Of a stretch of DNA of 64,000 nt, positions 53,659 to 64,000 are shown one piece after another (positions within the stretch are counted from its first letter, which is position 1; every line of letters starts with the position of its first letter). The stretch is from Pseudomonadota bacterium. GTDB lineage: Bacteria; Pseudomonadota; Gammaproteobacteria; Burkholderiales; Thiobacillaceae. Under the pieces are notes generated by a model, which was not told where the DNA came from, made no database searches, and worked only from the letters and a program-made list of their open reading frames with translations. The translations under genes and the position numbers were made by a program. The DNA lies in contig JAKADC010000003.1 in assembly GCA_021820845.1 (NCBI GenBank), positions 62,001 to 126,000 of the forward strand, read 5' to 3'.

Positions 53659-54117
53659 ATGATCAAGCTCACCGTGAACGGCCAACCGCAGCAACTCGAC
53701 GTGGCGCCCGACACGCCGCTGCTCTGGGCGCTGCGTGACGCCTTGCATCTGACCGGCACGAAGTACGGCTGCGGGCAGTCGCTGTGCGGCGCATGCACCG
53801 TGCACGTGGACGGAACGCCGACGCGTTCCTGCTCGGTGCCGGTGTCGGCGGTCGCGGGCCGCAACGTCACCACGATCGAGGCGGTCGACCGGAATCGCAT
53901 CGGCCAGGTGGTCCAGGAGGCCTGGCGCAAGCTCGACGTCGTCCAATGCGGCTATTGCCAGTCCGGCCAGATCATGAGCGCCGTGGCGCTGTTGAGCCAG
54001 AATCAAAAACCCAGCGACGAGGACATCGACAACGCGATGTCCGGCAATCTGTGCCGTTGCGCGACCTACGTCCGGATCCGGGCTGCGATCCACGAAGCCG
54101 CGAAAGCGCTTGCCTAG
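53659..54117 (+). CDS. iorA: Isoquinoline 1-oxidoreductase-type small subunit (2x[2Fe-2S])
   Basis: This is the electron-transfer subunit of a xanthine-oxidase-family molybdenum hydroxylase. The 152-residue product has the plant-type cluster ([17 protein letters not shown]) and the C-terminal cluster ([32 protein letters not shown]). It has no signal peptide and would be exported with the Tat-tagged large subunit. GAGGAG lies about 10 bases before the ATG, and iorB follows 9 bases after the stop. Confidence 0.93.
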   Translation: MIKLTVNGQPQQLDVAPDTPLLWALRDALHLTGTKYGCGQSLCGACTVHVDGTPTRSCSVPVSAVAGRNVTTIEAVDRNRIGQVVQEAWRKLDVVQCGYCQSGQIMSAVALLSQNQKPSDEDIDNAMSGNLCRCATYVRIRAAIHEAAKALA

Positions 54118-54126
54118 GAGAACGCC

Positions 54127-56331
54127 ATGTCGATACTCGAAAATCTCAGCCGCCGCCGTTTCCTTCAGGGCGGCGCCGGCCTCACCCTCGGCTTTTTCCT
54201 GCCGGGCCTCGCCGACGCGACGAGCGCCGCGCCCCGCAAGCCCGGCGAACGCGCGGCCGACACGGCCCGTTTCGAGCCCAACGCCTTCCTCCGCATCGGC
54301 CCCGACGATACCGTGACCGTGATTTCCAAGCATCTGGAAATGGGCCAGGGAACCTACACCGGCCTCGCCACCATCCTGGCCGACGAACTGGACGCCGACT
54401 GGAAGACGGTGCGTATCGAGGGCGCGCCGGCCGACGCCAAGCGCTACAACAACCTGTTCTGGGGCCCGGCGCAGGGGACCGGCGGCAGCACGGCGATCGC
54501 CAATTCCTGGGAGCAGTTGCGCCGCGCCGGGGCCGCGGGCCGCGCGATGCTGGTCGCCGCGGCGGCACGCAAGTGGGGCGTGCCGGCGTCCGACATCACC
54601 GTACGCGACGGCGTGGTCAGCCACGCCGGGTCGAAGCGCCAGGCCCGTTTCGGCGAACTGGCCCAGCTTGCCGCCGAGCAGCCGGTTCCGGCCGACGTGA
54701 AACTGAAAGACCCGAAGGACTTCCGCCTCATCGGCAAGCAGGTGAAACGCAAGGACAGTACCGACAAGACCAACGGCCAGGCCCGCTTCACCCAGGACGT
54801 GCAACTGCCCGGCATGCTGGTCGCCGTCGTCGCGCATCCGCCGCGCTTCGGCGCCACGGTTCGCTCTTTCGACGCCACGCGCGCGAAGGCGGTAAAGGGC
54901 GTCGTCGACGTCGTGCAGATCCCGCAGGGGGTCGCCGTCCTGGCCAGCGATACCTGGAGCGCGAAAAAGGGGCGCGACGCGCTCACCGTGAACTGGGACG
55001 AAAGCGCCGCATTCAAACTCGGCACCGATGAAATTTTCGCCCGCTACCGGGAGCTCGCGAAGACCCCGGGCCTCGTCGCGCACGCGAGCGGCGACACCGA
55101 CCGCGCCTTCGGCAAAGCCGCGAAAGTCGTCCGCGCGAACTACGACTTCCCGTATCTCGCCCATGCGGCGATGGAGCCCATGAACTGCGTGATCCGGCTC
55201 GGCGACGGCAGCTGCGAGGTCTGGAACGGCGAGCAGATGCAGACCGGCGACCAGCACGCAGTTGCCGCCCTGCTCGGTCTCAAGCCCGAGCAGGTGACGA
55301 TCCACATGCTCTACGCCGGCGGCAGCTTCGGGCGGCGCGCCAGCTCGCACTCCGACTATGTGGTGGAAGCCGCCCAGATCGCGAAGGCGATCCATGGCCG
55401 GGCGCCGGTGAAGCTGGTGTGGATGCGCGAGGACGACATGCGCGCGGGCTATTACCGTCCGCTCTTCCATCACGCGCTGGAGGCGGCGATCGACGGCGAA
55501 GGCAGGCTGGCAGGCTGGCGCCACCGCCTGGTCGGCCAGTCGATCATGGCCGGCTCGCCCTTCGCGAGCGCCATGATCAACGACGGCATCGACCGCGTCT
55601 CGGTGGAGGGTGCCGCCAACCTGCCCTACGCGATTCCCAGCCTGAAGGTCGATTTGCATACGCCGAACGACATCCCGGTGCCCGTGCTGTGGTGGCGCTC
55701 GGTGGGCTCCTCGCACACCGCCTATTCCACCGAGACCTTCCTCGACCAGGTGGCCGCGGCGATGGGCAAGGACCCGGTCGCGCTGCGGGCGGAACTCCTC
55801 GCCGGCCACCCGCGCCACCTCGGCGTGCTGAAACTGGCGGCCGAGAAGGCCAACTGGGGCACGCCGCTCAAGCCGGGCAAACCCGGCGAACGCCGCGGCC
55901 GCGGCGTGGCGGTACATGAATCGTTCAATTCCTACGTCGCCGAGGTGGCCGAGGTGACGGTCGCCAAGGACGGCAGCGTCAAGGTCGACCGCATGATCTG
56001 CGCGGTGGATTGCGGCATCGCCGTCAATCCGGACAACATCCGCGCCCAGGTGCAGGGTGCGGTCGGCTTCGCGCTGTCGGCCGCGCTGCATGGCGAGATC
56101 ACGCTCAACGAAGGCCGCGTGGTGCAGGGCAATTTCGACGGCTATCCACCGCTGCGCATCAACGAGATGCCGCAGGTGGAAGTGCACATCGTGCCCTCGG
56201 CGGCAGCGCCCACCGGCATCGGCGAGCCCGGCGTGCCCCCCGCGGCACCGGCGGTCGCCAACGCCATCGCGGCCGCGACCGGCAAGCACCTCACCCGCCT
56301 CCCCTTCAATCGCGCGGAACTCGCCGCCTGA
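54127..56331 (+). CDS. iorB: Isoquinoline 1-oxidoreductase-type large subunit, molybdopterin-binding
   Basis: This subunit carries the Mo site (molybdopterin cytosine dinucleotide in this family) for hydroxylating an aldehyde or N-heterocycle; the true substrate is unknown. The 734-residue precursor has a Tat signal ([24 protein letters not shown]). It has the IorB-like blocks [60 protein letters not shown] and a C-terminal [18 protein letters not shown] with the conserved Glu. It starts 9 bases after iorA. XdhC and MocA homologues follow, supporting a MCD enzyme. Confidence 0.93.
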   Translation: MSILENLSRRRFLQGGAGLTLGFFLPGLADATSAAPRKPGERAADTARFEPNAFLRIGPDDTVTVISKHLEMGQGTYTGLATILADELDADWKTVRIEGAPADAKRYNNLFWGPAQGTGGSTAIANSWEQLRRAGAAGRAMLVAAAARKWGVPASDITVRDGVVSHAGSKRQARFGELAQLAAEQPVPADVKLKDPKDFRLIGKQVKRKDSTDKTNGQARFTQDVQLPGMLVAVVAHPPRFGATVRSFDATRAKAVKGVVDVVQIPQGVAVLASDTWSAKKGRDALTVNWDESAAFKLGTDEIFARYRELAKTPGLVAHASGDTDRAFGKAAKVVRANYDFPYLAHAAMEPMNCVIRLGDGSCEVWNGEQMQTGDQHAVAALLGLKPEQVTIHMLYAGGSFGRRASSHSDYVVEAAQIAKAIHGRAPVKLVWMREDDMRAGYYRPLFHHALEAAIDGEGRLAGWRHRLVGQSIMAGSPFASAMINDGIDRVSVEGAANLPYAIPSLKVDLHTPNDIPVPVLWWRSVGSSHTAYSTETFLDQVAAAMGKDPVALRAELLAGHPRHLGVLKLAAEKANWGTPLKPGKPGERRGRGVAVHESFNSYVAEVAEVTVAKDGSVKVDRMICAVDCGIAVNPDNIRAQVQGAVGFALSAALHGEITLNEGRVVQGNFDGYPPLRINEMPQVEVHIVPSAAAPTGIGEPGVPPAAPAVANAIAAATGKHLTRLPFNRAELAA

Positions 56332-56333
56332 GC

Positions 56334-57338
56334 ATGGACAGCCAGGACGGCGAGGTGCTGTCGGCGGTCCGTCGCTGGGCGGATCAAGGCCACCGCTTCG
56401 CCCTCGTCACCGTGGCCCGCACCTGGGGCTCGGCGCCGCGCCCGCCCGGCGCCTGGATGGCGCTGCGCGACGACGGCCGCGTACAGGGCTCGGTATCGGG
56501 CGGCTGCGTCGAGGACGATCTGATCGCGCGCATGGCGGCCGGGGAGCTGGGCGGGACGCGGTCCTTCGTTCGCCACTACGGTGTGACCCGGGACGATGCG
56601 CACCGCTTCGGCCTCCCCTGCGGCGGCGTTCTCGAGCTGGTGATCGAACCGGCGCCGGACCTCGCCTTGCTGGACGAACTGGCGCAACGCATCGCCAGCG
56701 GGCTCCTGGCGCTGCGCACGGTCGACCTTGCCGACGGCACGGTGGGCATCCGCGACGGTTGCCGCAGCGACGGGCTCGAGTGGGACGGCACGCGACTCAC
56801 CACGCTGCACGGCCCGGCCTGGCGCCTGCTGATCATCGGCGCCGGACAGATTTCCCGCCATCTCGCGTCGATGGCCCAGGCACTGGACTATCGCGTGCTC
56901 GTTTGCGACCCGCGCGTCGAATACAGCGCGGGCTGGGATGTCCCCGGCGCCACGCTGTTGGCGGGCATGCCGGACAACGCCGTGGTGGATCTGGCCCTCG
57001 ATCCCCGCAGCGCCGTGGTGGCCCTGACCCACGATCCCAAGCTCGACGACATGGCGCTGCTGGAAGCGCTGAAGTCGCCGGCCTTTTACGTCGGCGCGCT
57101 CGGTTCGCACGCCAACAGCGCCAAGCGGCGCGCGCGCCTGCTGCAGCATTTCGATCTCTCGGAAGCCGAGGTGGCGCGCCTGCACGGACCCGTCGGCGTG
57201 CGCATCGGGAGTCGCACGCCCCCTGAAATCGCGGTCTCCATCCTGGCCGAGATGACCGCGGTCAAGAACGGCGTCTCTGCCGGCGCCGACGCTCAGCGAC
57301 CCGCGGCGGCTGCCGGCGTCGGCTGCCGCGTCGATTGA
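56334..57338 (+). CDS. xdhC: XdhC/CoxI-family molybdoenzyme maturation protein
   Basis: XdhC-type proteins bind and sulfurate the Mo cofactor before insertion into xanthine-oxidase-family enzymes. The 334-residue product has the N-terminal XdhC/CoxI domain ([42 protein letters not shown], with the GCVE cysteine) and a C-terminal Rossmann domain ([68 protein letters not shown]). The ATG follows the iorB stop by 2 bases. Confidence 0.93.
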   Translation: MDSQDGEVLSAVRRWADQGHRFALVTVARTWGSAPRPPGAWMALRDDGRVQGSVSGGCVEDDLIARMAAGELGGTRSFVRHYGVTRDDAHRFGLPCGGVLELVIEPAPDLALLDELAQRIASGLLALRTVDLADGTVGIRDGCRSDGLEWDGTRLTTLHGPAWRLLIIGAGQISRHLASMAQALDYRVLVCDPRVEYSAGWDVPGATLLAGMPDNAVVDLALDPRSAVVALTHDPKLDDMALLEALKSPAFYVGALGSHANSAKRRARLLQHFDLSEAEVARLHGPVGVRIGSRTPPEIAVSILAEMTAVKNGVSAGADAQRPAAAAGVGCRVD

Positions 57339-57340
57339 GC

Positions 57341-57931
57341 ATGGCGCCCGCGCCGGTCGTCGGCATTCTTCTGGCCGCGGGCGGCAGCCGCCGCTTCGGC
57401 GGCGACAAGCTGCTGTTCCCCCTGGCCGACGCGACCCCGCTCGCCGTGGCCGCGGCGCGCCGGTTGCGCCCCGCCTGCGACCGCGTGCTGGCGGTGGTAC
57501 GGCCTGGCAGCGACCAGTTGGCCGGGCTGCTCGCTACGGAGGGTTTCGAACCCGTCGTCAGCCCGGACGCCGCGAGAGGCATGGGCCACAGCCTGGCCGC
57601 CGGAATCCGCGCAGCGCCGGACGCCGCCGGCTGGCTCATCGCGCTCGCCGACATGCCCTATATCGCACCCGCCACGCACGTCCGCGTCGCAGAGGCCTTG
57701 CGCGCCGGCGGCAGCATCGTGGTTCCGGAATACCAGGGGCGCCGCGGCCATCCCGTCGGGTTCGGGGCGGCATGGGGCACGCAGCTCGCGCTGCTGGCAG
57801 GCGACGAAGGCGCGCGCGGCATCCTGGGACGTTCCCCGGAGGCGATCGTGCGTTGCACCGTCGACGATCCGGGGATCGTCCGCGACGTGGACCGGCGCGC
57901 CGATCTGATGGAAGATGCGGGCGGGCACTAG
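57341..57931 (+). CDS. mocA: MocA-like molybdenum cofactor cytidylyltransferase
   Basis: MocA makes molybdopterin cytosine dinucleotide, the cofactor form used by the IorAB class. The 196-residue product has the nucleotidyltransferase start [21 protein letters not shown], then [24 protein letters not shown] and [24 protein letters not shown] two codons upstream overlaps the xdhC stop, but the ATG at 57341 is preferred. Its position after iorAB and xdhC is the usual arrangement. Confidence 0.9.
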   Translation: MAPAPVVGILLAAGGSRRFGGDKLLFPLADATPLAVAAARRLRPACDRVLAVVRPGSDQLAGLLATEGFEPVVSPDAARGMGHSLAAGIRAAPDAAGWLIALADMPYIAPATHVRVAEALRAGGSIVVPEYQGRRGHPVGFGAAWGTQLALLAGDEGARGILGRSPEAIVRCTVDDPGIVRDVDRRADLMEDAGGH

Positions 57932-57956
57932 CAGGCGCACAGGCAAGGAGCAAAAC

Positions 57957-58160
57957 ATGAGCACGTCATCCCTTCTCTGGGGCCTGCTTTTCGGCTCGAT
58001 CGGACTCGGCTTCTTCCTGTACGGCAAGAAACAGCAGGCCTTCGTCCCCCTCCTCAGCGGCCTGGCGCTCATGATCTTTCCCTATTTCGTGTCGAGCACG
58101 GCCCTGCTGGTCACGATCGGAATCGCGCTCACCGCCCTCCCCTATTTCTTCAGGATCTGA
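57957..58160 (+). CDS. Small two- or three-helix membrane protein
   Basis: The 67-residue product is almost wholly hydrophobic: SLLWGLLFGSIGLGFFLYGKKQQAFVPLLSGLALMIFPYFVSSTALLVTIGIALTALPYFF. AAGGAG lies just before the ATG. Small proteins of this pattern (YGKKQ turn, then PYF) occur widely in proteobacteria, often annotated as amino-acid transport proteins without experimental support. Function is unknown. Confidence 0.75.
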   Translation: MSTSSLLWGLLFGSIGLGFFLYGKKQQAFVPLLSGLALMIFPYFVSSTALLVTIGIALTALPYFFRI

Positions 58161-58192
58161 ACGCGCAGGAGGCACCGGTTTCGGGCGGCGAT

Positions 58193-59077
58193 TCAGTTCT
58201 CCGGCGCTTCCGCCAGCAGCTGTTCGCGGAACGACAGCAGTTCCTGGCGGCGCGTCGCGTCGGTCTCGGGATAGCGCATCTTGAGGGCCTTGAACGTATC
58301 CAGGATGATCCGGGAGACGATCAGCCGCGCGTTCTCCTTGTCGTCGGCCGGAACGACGTACCACGGGGCATCTTTCGTGCTCGTCGCGCTCAGGCATGCC
58401 TCGTAGGCGCGCATGTACTGTTTCCAGAACTTTCGCTCCTCGAGATCGGCCTGGCTGAATTTCCAGTTCTTGTCCGGCTCGTCTATGCGAGCCAGAAAGC
58501 GTTTCCGCTGCTCTTCCTTGGACAGGTGCAGAAAGAACTTGATGATCCGCGTGCCGTTGCGATGGAGGTGGTTTTCCATGTCGACGATCGAGCGATACCG
58601 CTCCTTCCACACGGATTTCTCGTCGAGCAGGGCGTCGGGCAATCCCTGGCTGCGCAGGATCTCCGGATGGACGCGAACGATCAGCACCTCCTCGTAATAC
58701 GACCGGTTGAAGATGCCGATGCGCCCCCGCTCGGGGAGCGCCTGCGTCGTGCGCCACAGGAAGTCGTGCTCGAGTTCGGCCGCGCTCGGATGCCTGAAGC
58801 TGAACACCTGGCAGCCCTGCGGATTGATGCCGGACATCACGTGCTTGATCGCGCCGTCCTTGCCGGCGGCGTCCATCGCCTGAAAAATCAGGAGGACCGC
58901 ATAGTGGTTATCGGCGTACTGCAGCTGTTGCAGGTCGCTCAGTTCGGCCACCTGGGCCTCGAGAAGCTCCTGATAGTGCTCCTTCGATTCGTAGACACGC
59001 TGGATCCGCGTCGGCCACGCGTCGAGTTTGACTTTCGTGCCTTCCGCAACGCGGAAAGCCTTGGATCGGATTTTCAT
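58193..59077 (-). CDS. ppk2: Polyphosphate kinase 2 (PPK2) family protein
   Basis: PPK2 enzymes use polyphosphate to phosphorylate nucleoside mono- or diphosphates. The 294-residue product has Walker A in [47 protein letters not shown] and Walker B/lid segments [22 protein letters not shown] and [50 protein letters not shown]. The AMDAAGKDG and NPQGCQV forms resemble the AMP/ADP-phosphorylating class III subgroup, but the class is my inference. The start at 59077 discards an unconserved extension. Confidence 0.92.
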   Translation of the reverse strand: MKIRSKAFRVAEGTKVKLDAWPTRIQRVYESKEHYQELLEAQVAELSDLQQLQYADNHYAVLLIFQAMDAAGKDGAIKHVMSGINPQGCQVFSFRHPSAAELEHDFLWRTTQALPERGRIGIFNRSYYEEVLIVRVHPEILRSQGLPDALLDEKSVWKERYRSIVDMENHLHRNGTRIIKFFLHLSKEEQRKRFLARIDEPDKNWKFSQADLEERKFWKQYMRAYEACLSATSTKDAPWYVVPADDKENARLIVSRIILDTFKALKMRYPETDATRRQELLSFREQLLAEAPEN

Positions 59078-59168
59078 CTTCGTTTCTCCGTTGTCACGTC
59101 GCCCTGCCCTGCCGTGACCAAAAGCCCTCGGCTCGAGTTCCGTCCCACGCTTCGCCACGACGTCCCGA

Positions 59169-59966
59169 TCACGAGGGCGATGCATCGTCGGCGGAGCCTT
59201 GCGCGATGAAGCTCCCGCTCGCCGTCGGCTTGCCCTTGAGCATCCACTCGAAGAGAACCCCGATCATTGCGCCGAGCAAAGGCCCCAGCACGTAGATCCA
59301 CGTCGTGCCGAACTCGCCGCGGAGCAGGTCGGGGGCCAGCGACCGTACGGGGTTCATCGACGCGCCGGTGATCGGCGCCGACCACAATGCGGCGAGCGCG
59401 ATGTAGCCGCCGACCGCGATCGCCCCGTTGGCGCCGATGTTGCGCGCACCCGCCGCAGTACCCAGGATCGTGTTCACCAGCCCGGCGGTCAGCACCGTTT
59501 CCATCGCCAAGGCCACGCCGTCGCTGATGCCACTTGCAGGCGTGGTGGCCCCGAGTGCGCCGGCGGTGCCGAACAGGGTCTTGAGGAAAAACGCGGCCGC
59601 GAAACCACCCACCAGTTGCGCCGCAATGTAACCGGGGACGCGCCGCCAGGGAAAATTGCGTCGCATCGCGAACGCGAGGGTGATCGCCGGATTCAGGTGC
59701 GCGCCACTGACGGTGCCCATGAAGTAGATGATCACCATTACCGCCAGACCCGGCGCCGCTGCGGTCATGCCTGGCGTCACCGCACCGCCGCTCAGCGCCG
59801 CCACCACTTCGCCACCGGCGGCCGCGAGAACCAGCAGGAAGGTGCCCCAGGCCTCGGCGAAGAGGCGTCGCCATTCGTGCAGCGGGTCCAGGAAGCTGGG
59901 CGCCTGCTGGCTCCGCATCATGCGTTGCTGCTGCTCGCTCTTCTTGCTGCCTGGGATCGATGCCAT
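59169..59966 (-). CDS. aqpZ: Aquaporin/MIP-family channel
   Basis: MIP channels pass water or small neutral solutes. The 265-residue product has six helices and both NPA-type boxes: [15 protein letters not shown] and [15 protein letters not shown] (the second is NPV). Length is close to AqpZ (231), with a charged N-terminal extension (about 35 residues). Whether it is a water or glycerol channel cannot be settled from the selectivity-filter residues by eye. It follows ppk2 in the opposite sense of translation order on the minus strand, 91 bases upstream. Confidence 0.88.
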   Translation of the reverse strand: MASIPGSKKSEQQQRMMRSQQAPSFLDPLHEWRRLFAEAWGTFLLVLAAAGGEVVAALSGGAVTPGMTAAAPGLAVMVIIYFMGTVSGAHLNPAITLAFAMRRNFPWRRVPGYIAAQLVGGFAAAFFLKTLFGTAGALGATTPASGISDGVALAMETVLTAGLVNTILGTAAGARNIGANGAIAVGGYIALAALWSAPITGASMNPVRSLAPDLLRGEFGTTWIYVLGPLLGAMIGVLFEWMLKGKPTASGSFIAQGSADDASPS

Positions 59967-60113
59967 GCGCCCCCCGCTTCGACTGTCGCTGCGCGCGCCG
60001 GCCGCCGCGCGCACTCTACACTTCAGGAAATATAGCCGGCCGAATCGAAGGCGGGCGTCGCGCCCTTCGATCGCTCCGCGAATTTCCTCCGTCACAGACA
60101 CGGGACCTTTTTC

Positions 60114-60701
60114 ATGCCAGCAAATCTGCGTGCAATTCAAGCCGACATCACGACGCTCCAGGTCGACGCCATCGTCAACGCCGCCAATTCCTCGCTGCTC
60201 GGCGGCGGGGGCGTCGACGGCGCGATCCATCGTACGGCGGGGCCCGCCTTGCTGGAAGCCTGCCGGCGGCTCGGCGGCTGCCCGACCGGCGAGGCCAGGA
60301 TCACCGAAGGCTATCGCCTCCCTGCCCGCTTCGTGATCCACGCCGTCGGCCCCGTTTGGCGCGGCGGAAACCATGGCGAACCCGCGCTGCTGGCGTCGTG
60401 CTATCGCAGCGCGATCAGCCTCGCCGGCCAGCACGGCGTGCACACACTGGCGTTCCCCGCCATCAGCACGGGGGCCTACGGCTATCCGTTCGAGGCCGCC
60501 GCCCGCGTTGCCATTGCCGCCGTCCGTGACGCGATCCGCGTTTCGCCCGCCATCCGCGAAGTCGTCTTCTGCTGCCATTCTGCCGACGCGCTGGCGATCT
60601 ATGAAAAACAGCTCGGCGAGTGCGATCAGGGTGACCCTCGCGCTCGCAGGGATAAGGCGCGTGCGGGGAGAGGCTCGGCTTTGCCGCCCGATGCAAACTA
60701 G
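60114..60701 (+). CDS. Macrodomain protein (O-acetyl-ADP-ribose deacetylase-like)
   Basis: Macrodomains bind ADP-ribose and often hydrolyse O-acetyl-ADP-ribose or remove ADP-ribose from proteins. The 195-residue product has all YmdB-type motifs: IQADITTLQVDAIVNAANSSLLGGGGVDGAIHRTAGPALLEACRRLGGCPTGEARITEGYRLPARFVIHAVGP and TLAFPAISTGAYGYPFEAAA. The catalytic Asn, Asp and Gly-rich loop are intact. The C-terminal 25 residues are arginine-rich and not conserved. Confidence 0.93.
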   Translation: MPANLRAIQADITTLQVDAIVNAANSSLLGGGGVDGAIHRTAGPALLEACRRLGGCPTGEARITEGYRLPARFVIHAVGPVWRGGNHGEPALLASCYRSAISLAGQHGVHTLAFPAISTGAYGYPFEAAARVAIAAVRDAIRVSPAIREVVFCCHSADALAIYEKQLGECDQGDPRARRDKARAGRGSALPPDAN

Positions 60702-60895
60702 GCTATCTTTTGCGGCGAGGGGTACGTTCTTTGATGCAGCGGGCGATGCAGCATCCCCCCAAGAACAAATTCCTCCTCGGAGCGATGCCTGGAGGAACAT
60801 AACGATACGGTTTCACTGCGGCGAATCTGGTTTTGGTAAACGGGCGGACGCTCCGGCGTCGGCTGCGTAGTTCCGACAGGAAGAGCTGAACCACC

Positions 60896-63469
60896 ATGAA
60901 AACCGTTGACGCGTATTTTGACGGCCGGAAACCCGCAGCGGGAATATCGCTCATCCGCCGCTTCGTGATCATCTGGCTGCCGATCATGCTGGTGCTTGCT
61001 GCGGTCATCTGGGCGTTTTACCTCGTGCAGGCGAAAAGCGCGCTGGCGCTGCAGAAGGCCGCGGAGCGGCAGGCGGTCCAACTGGCCGTCCAGACGAGCG
61101 TCACCGAATTCGCGAACGTTCGTTCCGACCTGCTCTATCTGGCCGACCAGTACGCGCTCCTGAATCCCGACGTCTCGGCGATGCCGCCCGCCTATGCCCC
61201 GCTCGCCGACCGCTACCTTGCCTTCGCCTCCCGCAAGGCGCTCTACGACCAGGTCCGCTTCCTCGACACGAACGGCCGCGAGGTGGTTCGCGTCGACTGG
61301 AACAACGGCCGTCCGGCAAGCGTCCCCGCGCCCGGGCTGCAGGACAAATCCGGCCGCTACTACGTGCGCGAAGCGCTGGCGCTGCCGCAGGGCGGCATCT
61401 ACGTTTCGCCGCTCGATCTCAATGTCGAAAACGGAAAGATCGAACAGCCTCCGAAGCCCACGATGCGGTTCGCCACGCCCGTGTTCGATCGGCAAGGCCG
61501 CAAGCGCGGCATCATCGTCCTCAATTACCTCGGCGAGAGCTTCCTCGGCCACCTCCGGCACATCGCGCAAACCGACCGGGCGACCACCCGGATCTGGCTG
61601 CTCAATGCCGACGGCTATTGGATGCTGGGGCCGCGCCCGGCGGATGAGTGGGGATTCATGTTTCGGGATCGCGCGGACAGGCGGCTGGGCACACGCGATC
61701 CGCAAGCCTGGACGCGCATCAGCGGCGGCACCCGCGAGGGACAGTTTCTGACCGACCGAGGCCTGTACGCCTACGCCACGATCGAGCCGTTCGCCGCCGC
61801 GCCAGGCGGATCGGAAGCCGGCGGAAGCGAGCGCTGGATCATGGTCGCCTACCAGCCGCCGGCGGTGCTTGCCGCCCCAGGCGGCGCGCTGTCGCAGCGC
61901 CTGTGGATCGTCTTCGCGAGCCTGGCGCTCATCTTCACCGTCGCGGCCTGGGCGATCGCCTTCTACAGCGTGCGTCGCAAAGTGGCCGAACAATCGGTCC
62001 GGGCGAGCGAGGCGCGCTTCCGGGCGCTGGTCGAGTCGGCGCCGGACGCCATCGTCATCGTCGACAGCGCGGGCCGCATCGTGCTGGTCAACGCGCAGAC
62101 CGAAAATTATTTCGGCTACGCGCGCGAAGAGCTGCTGCGGCAGCCGGTCGAGGTGCTCGTGCCGGAGCCGTTGCGCAACGTGCACGAAGGGCACCGTGCG
62201 GGTTATGCCGCCGATCCGTACACGCGTCCCATGGGCGAGGGAATGGAGCTGTTCGGCCGGCGCAAGGATGGCAGCACGTTTCCGCTGGAAATCAGCCTGA
62301 GCCCGCTCGACACCGCGCAGGGAAAGGTCGTGACGGCGGTCATTCGCGACATCAGCGTGCGCAAGCAGGCCGAGCGCCAGCGCCGCGAAGCGCAGGCCCG
62401 CTACCAGGAATTGATCAACAATCTGCCGGTGGGCGTGTTCCGCAAGACGATCGGACCGGAGCGGCGCTTCCTCGAGGTGAATCCGGCGCTGGTCAGCATG
62501 CTCGAGGCCGACTCGGCCGAGGCCTTGCTCACCCGTCCCGTCGCCATCTTCAAGACCGCGTCCGGCGAGCCGCTTTTCCGCGAAAACGGAGGACAGCCGG
62601 ACATGATCGTCAACGAGGAAATCGAGATGCATACGCTGAAGGGCCGCCCCTTCTGCGGTGCCATCACGGCAACGCTGAAGCGCGAGCCGGGCGGACGCAT
62701 CTATTACGACGGCATCATCGAGGACATCACGCAACGCAAGGAAATCGAGCGGCAACTGAACAACCGCTCTGTCGAACTGGAGGCCATCAACCAGGAACTC
62801 GAAGCCTTCAGCTATTCGGTCTCCCACGACTTGCGCGCCCCGCTCCGCGCAATCGACGGCTTCAGCCACATTCTTCTCAACGACTATTCCGACCGGCTCG
62901 ACGACATCGGGCGCGACCGTCTCGGGCGCGTGCGCCGCGCGGCGCAGCACATGGGCACGCTGATCGACGATCTGCTCAAGCTGTCGCGCGTCACCCGCAC
63001 CGAACTCAGGCACGAGCAGGTGGACCTGAGCGCGCTCGCAAACGAAATCGCCGCGGACCTGTCCAAACAAGCGCCGGACCGCAAGGTCGAATTCATCATC
63101 GCACCCCACCTCGTGGCGCAGGGCGACAAGGGACTCCTGCGCATCGTGCTCGACAACCTGCTCGGCAACGCGTGGAAATTCACCGGCGGGCGTGACGACG
63201 CGCGGATCGAACTGGCGCTCGCGCCCAGCGAGGGCAGCCCTGTCTTCATCGTGAGCGACAACGGCGCCGGCTTCGACATGGCCTATGCCGACAAGCTGTT
63301 CGGCGTATTCCAGCGCCTGCACGACACCAGCGAATTCCCCGGGACCGGCATCGGGCTCGCCACCGTGCAACGAATCGTTCACAAGCACGGCGGCAGAATA
63401 TGGGCTGAAAGCGAAGTCGGAAAAGGGTCGAGATTCTATTTCACACTGGAAGCGGAGGCGTCACCGTGA
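60896..63469 (+). CDS. Membrane PAS-containing sensor histidine kinase
   Basis: The 857-residue protein has an N-terminal transmembrane helix (about 22-44), a periplasmic sensor region of about 290 residues and a second helix at about 337-360 ([22 protein letters not shown]). Two PAS domains follow ([54 protein letters not shown]), then a phytochrome-like HisKA with His644 in [23 protein letters not shown] and an ATPase domain with [36 protein letters not shown] and [18 protein letters not shown]. The response regulator start overlaps its stop. Confidence 0.93.
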   Translation: MKTVDAYFDGRKPAAGISLIRRFVIIWLPIMLVLAAVIWAFYLVQAKSALALQKAAERQAVQLAVQTSVTEFANVRSDLLYLADQYALLNPDVSAMPPAYAPLADRYLAFASRKALYDQVRFLDTNGREVVRVDWNNGRPASVPAPGLQDKSGRYYVREALALPQGGIYVSPLDLNVENGKIEQPPKPTMRFATPVFDRQGRKRGIIVLNYLGESFLGHLRHIAQTDRATTRIWLLNADGYWMLGPRPADEWGFMFRDRADRRLGTRDPQAWTRISGGTREGQFLTDRGLYAYATIEPFAAAPGGSEAGGSERWIMVAYQPPAVLAAPGGALSQRLWIVFASLALIFTVAAWAIAFYSVRRKVAEQSVRASEARFRALVESAPDAIVIVDSAGRIVLVNAQTENYFGYAREELLRQPVEVLVPEPLRNVHEGHRAGYAADPYTRPMGEGMELFGRRKDGSTFPLEISLSPLDTAQGKVVTAVIRDISVRKQAERQRREAQARYQELINNLPVGVFRKTIGPERRFLEVNPALVSMLEADSAEALLTRPVAIFKTASGEPLFRENGGQPDMIVNEEIEMHTLKGRPFCGAITATLKREPGGRIYYDGIIEDITQRKEIERQLNNRSVELEAINQELEAFSYSVSHDLRAPLRAIDGFSHILLNDYSDRLDDIGRDRLGRVRRAAQHMGTLIDDLLKLSRVTRTELRHEQVDLSALANEIAADLSKQAPDRKVEFIIAPHLVAQGDKGLLRIVLDNLLGNAWKFTGGRDDARIELALAPSEGSPVFIVSDNGAGFDMAYADKLFGVFQRLHDTSEFPGTGIGLATVQRIVHKHGGRIWAESEVGKGSRFYFTLEAEASP

Positions 63470-63909
63470 GCGAAAAGAGCATACTTTTGGTCGAGGACAA
63501 CCCGGACGATGCCGCACTCACCGTCCATGCCCTCGAAACCAACAACATCGGCAACAGGCTGGTTCTCGCGCGCGACGGCGTCGAGGCGCTCGACTACCTC
63601 TTCTGCAGCGGGTCTTACGCCGGACGGGATCCCGACGACCGCCCCTCGGTCGTGCTGCTGGACCTCAAGCTTCCGAAAATCGACGGCCTCGAGGTATTGC
63701 GCCGCGTTCGCGCCGCCGAATCGACGCGCCTGCAGCCGGTCGTGATCCTGACCTCTTCGAACGAAGAGGAAGACCGGGTCAAGGGCTACGCCCTCGGCGC
63801 CAACAGCTACGTGCGCAAGCCCGTCGATTTCGACGATTTCGTGCGGGCCGCAGGCCAGCTCGGTCTTTACTGGCTGTTGCTCAACGAGGTGCCGCCTCAT
63901 GCCGGCTAG
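63466..63909 (+). CDS. Single-domain response regulator (Rcp1/CheY-like)
   Basis: The 147-residue product is a receiver domain alone: [20 protein letters not shown] with the acidic pair, phosphoacceptor Asp66 in [17 protein letters not shown], the Thr/Ser of [10 protein letters not shown] and the Lys of [11 protein letters not shown]. This subfamily pairs with phytochrome-type kinases. The start is a GTG overlapping the kinase stop (GTGA), so the two form an operon. With no output domain it may relay to the receiver protein that follows. Confidence 0.93.
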   Translation: MSEKSILLVEDNPDDAALTVHALETNNIGNRLVLARDGVEALDYLFCSGSYAGRDPDDRPSVVLLDLKLPKIDGLEVLRRVRAAESTRLQPVVILTSSNEEEDRVKGYALGANSYVRKPVDFDDFVRAAGQLGLYWLLLNEVPPHAG

Positions 63910-64000
63910 ACACGACGACGAACACGCGGCAAACCCGCCGCGAACCGCCGTGGATGAATCCGGCGAAGGCGTCCCGGTACGCGCCCTGATCGTGGAGGAT
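63899..64000 (+). CDS. N-terminal part of a further receiver-domain protein
   Basis: An ATG overlaps the end of the preceding regulator by 11 bases and opens a frame running to the window edge. The last residues read VPVRALIVED, the first strand and acidic pair of a receiver domain. It is probably a hybrid kinase or response regulator of the same signalling operon; the domains beyond are not visible. Confidence 0.75.
   Translation, partial: MPARHDDEHAANPPRTAVDESGEGVPVRALIVED

Overview
The window is high-GC proteobacterial DNA, most likely from a chemolithotrophic sulfur-oxidising betaproteobacterium of the Thiobacillus type. The evidence is a group 1e (Isp-type) [NiFe] hydrogenase cluster, an aprMBA adenylylsulfate reductase operon, a SOS mutagenesis cassette of the imuA-imuB-dnaE2 type and a betaproteobacterial-looking dif site. 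This is an inference from gene content; no 16S or marker tree was available.

Layout. 1-7534: hydrogenase region, with hypC-hypA-hypB on the minus strand diverging from hynD-hupH-hynS-isp1-(repeat ORF)-isp2-hynL-hupE on the plus strand. 7575-16320: a complete nine-gene V/A-type ATPase operon, followed by a glutaredoxin with a short upstream leader ORF. 16754-18816: two BON-domain proteins and a VIT1/CCC1-like membrane protein. 18985-22038: aprM-aprB-aprA. 22188-32464: trehalose/alpha-glucan operon (treS-maltokinase fusion, treZ, malQ-treY fusion). 32553-41182: DNA-damage region, with a perfect LexA operator, a lexA remnant, imuA, imuB and dnaE2, then an unrelated lipoprotein on the minus strand and a UvrD/Rep-type helicase with its own LexA operator. 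41480-43331: an AT-richer WD40 lipoprotein gene and a gene-free stretch that carries the chromosome-dimer-resolution site dif (42743-42770). 43332-46701: modE-modA-modB-modC (minus strand) behind a ModE-box-like palindrome. 47148-51248: tripartite drug-efflux operon (outer-membrane factor, EmrA, EmrB). 51463-53563: Lpp-like alanine-zipper lipoprotein and two divergent L,D-transpeptidases. 53659-57931: isoquinoline-1-oxidoreductase-type molybdoenzyme with XdhC and MocA maturation factors. 57957-60701: small membrane protein, PPK2, aquaporin and macrodomain protein. 60896-64000: PAS-containing histidine kinase, single-domain response regulator, and the start of another receiver protein.

How it fits together. 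H2 oxidation (Hyn), sulfite oxidation through APS (Apr), an ion-translocating ATPase and molybdate uptake for molybdoenzymes suggest a lithotroph's energy metabolism. Glucan-to-trehalose conversion and polyphosphate use give storage and stress functions. The dif site places the window at the replication terminus. FtsK-orienting KOPS octamers seen by eye point toward it from both sides.

Most noteworthy observations: the dif site with matching KOPS polarity; a maltokinase domain in which both catalytic aspartates are asparagine; a duplicated hairpin-bearing repeat ORF spliced with ATGA overlaps between isp1 and isp2; a truncated lexA kept under a perfect LexA operator; and a probable Lpp-like tether next to two L,D-transpeptidases.
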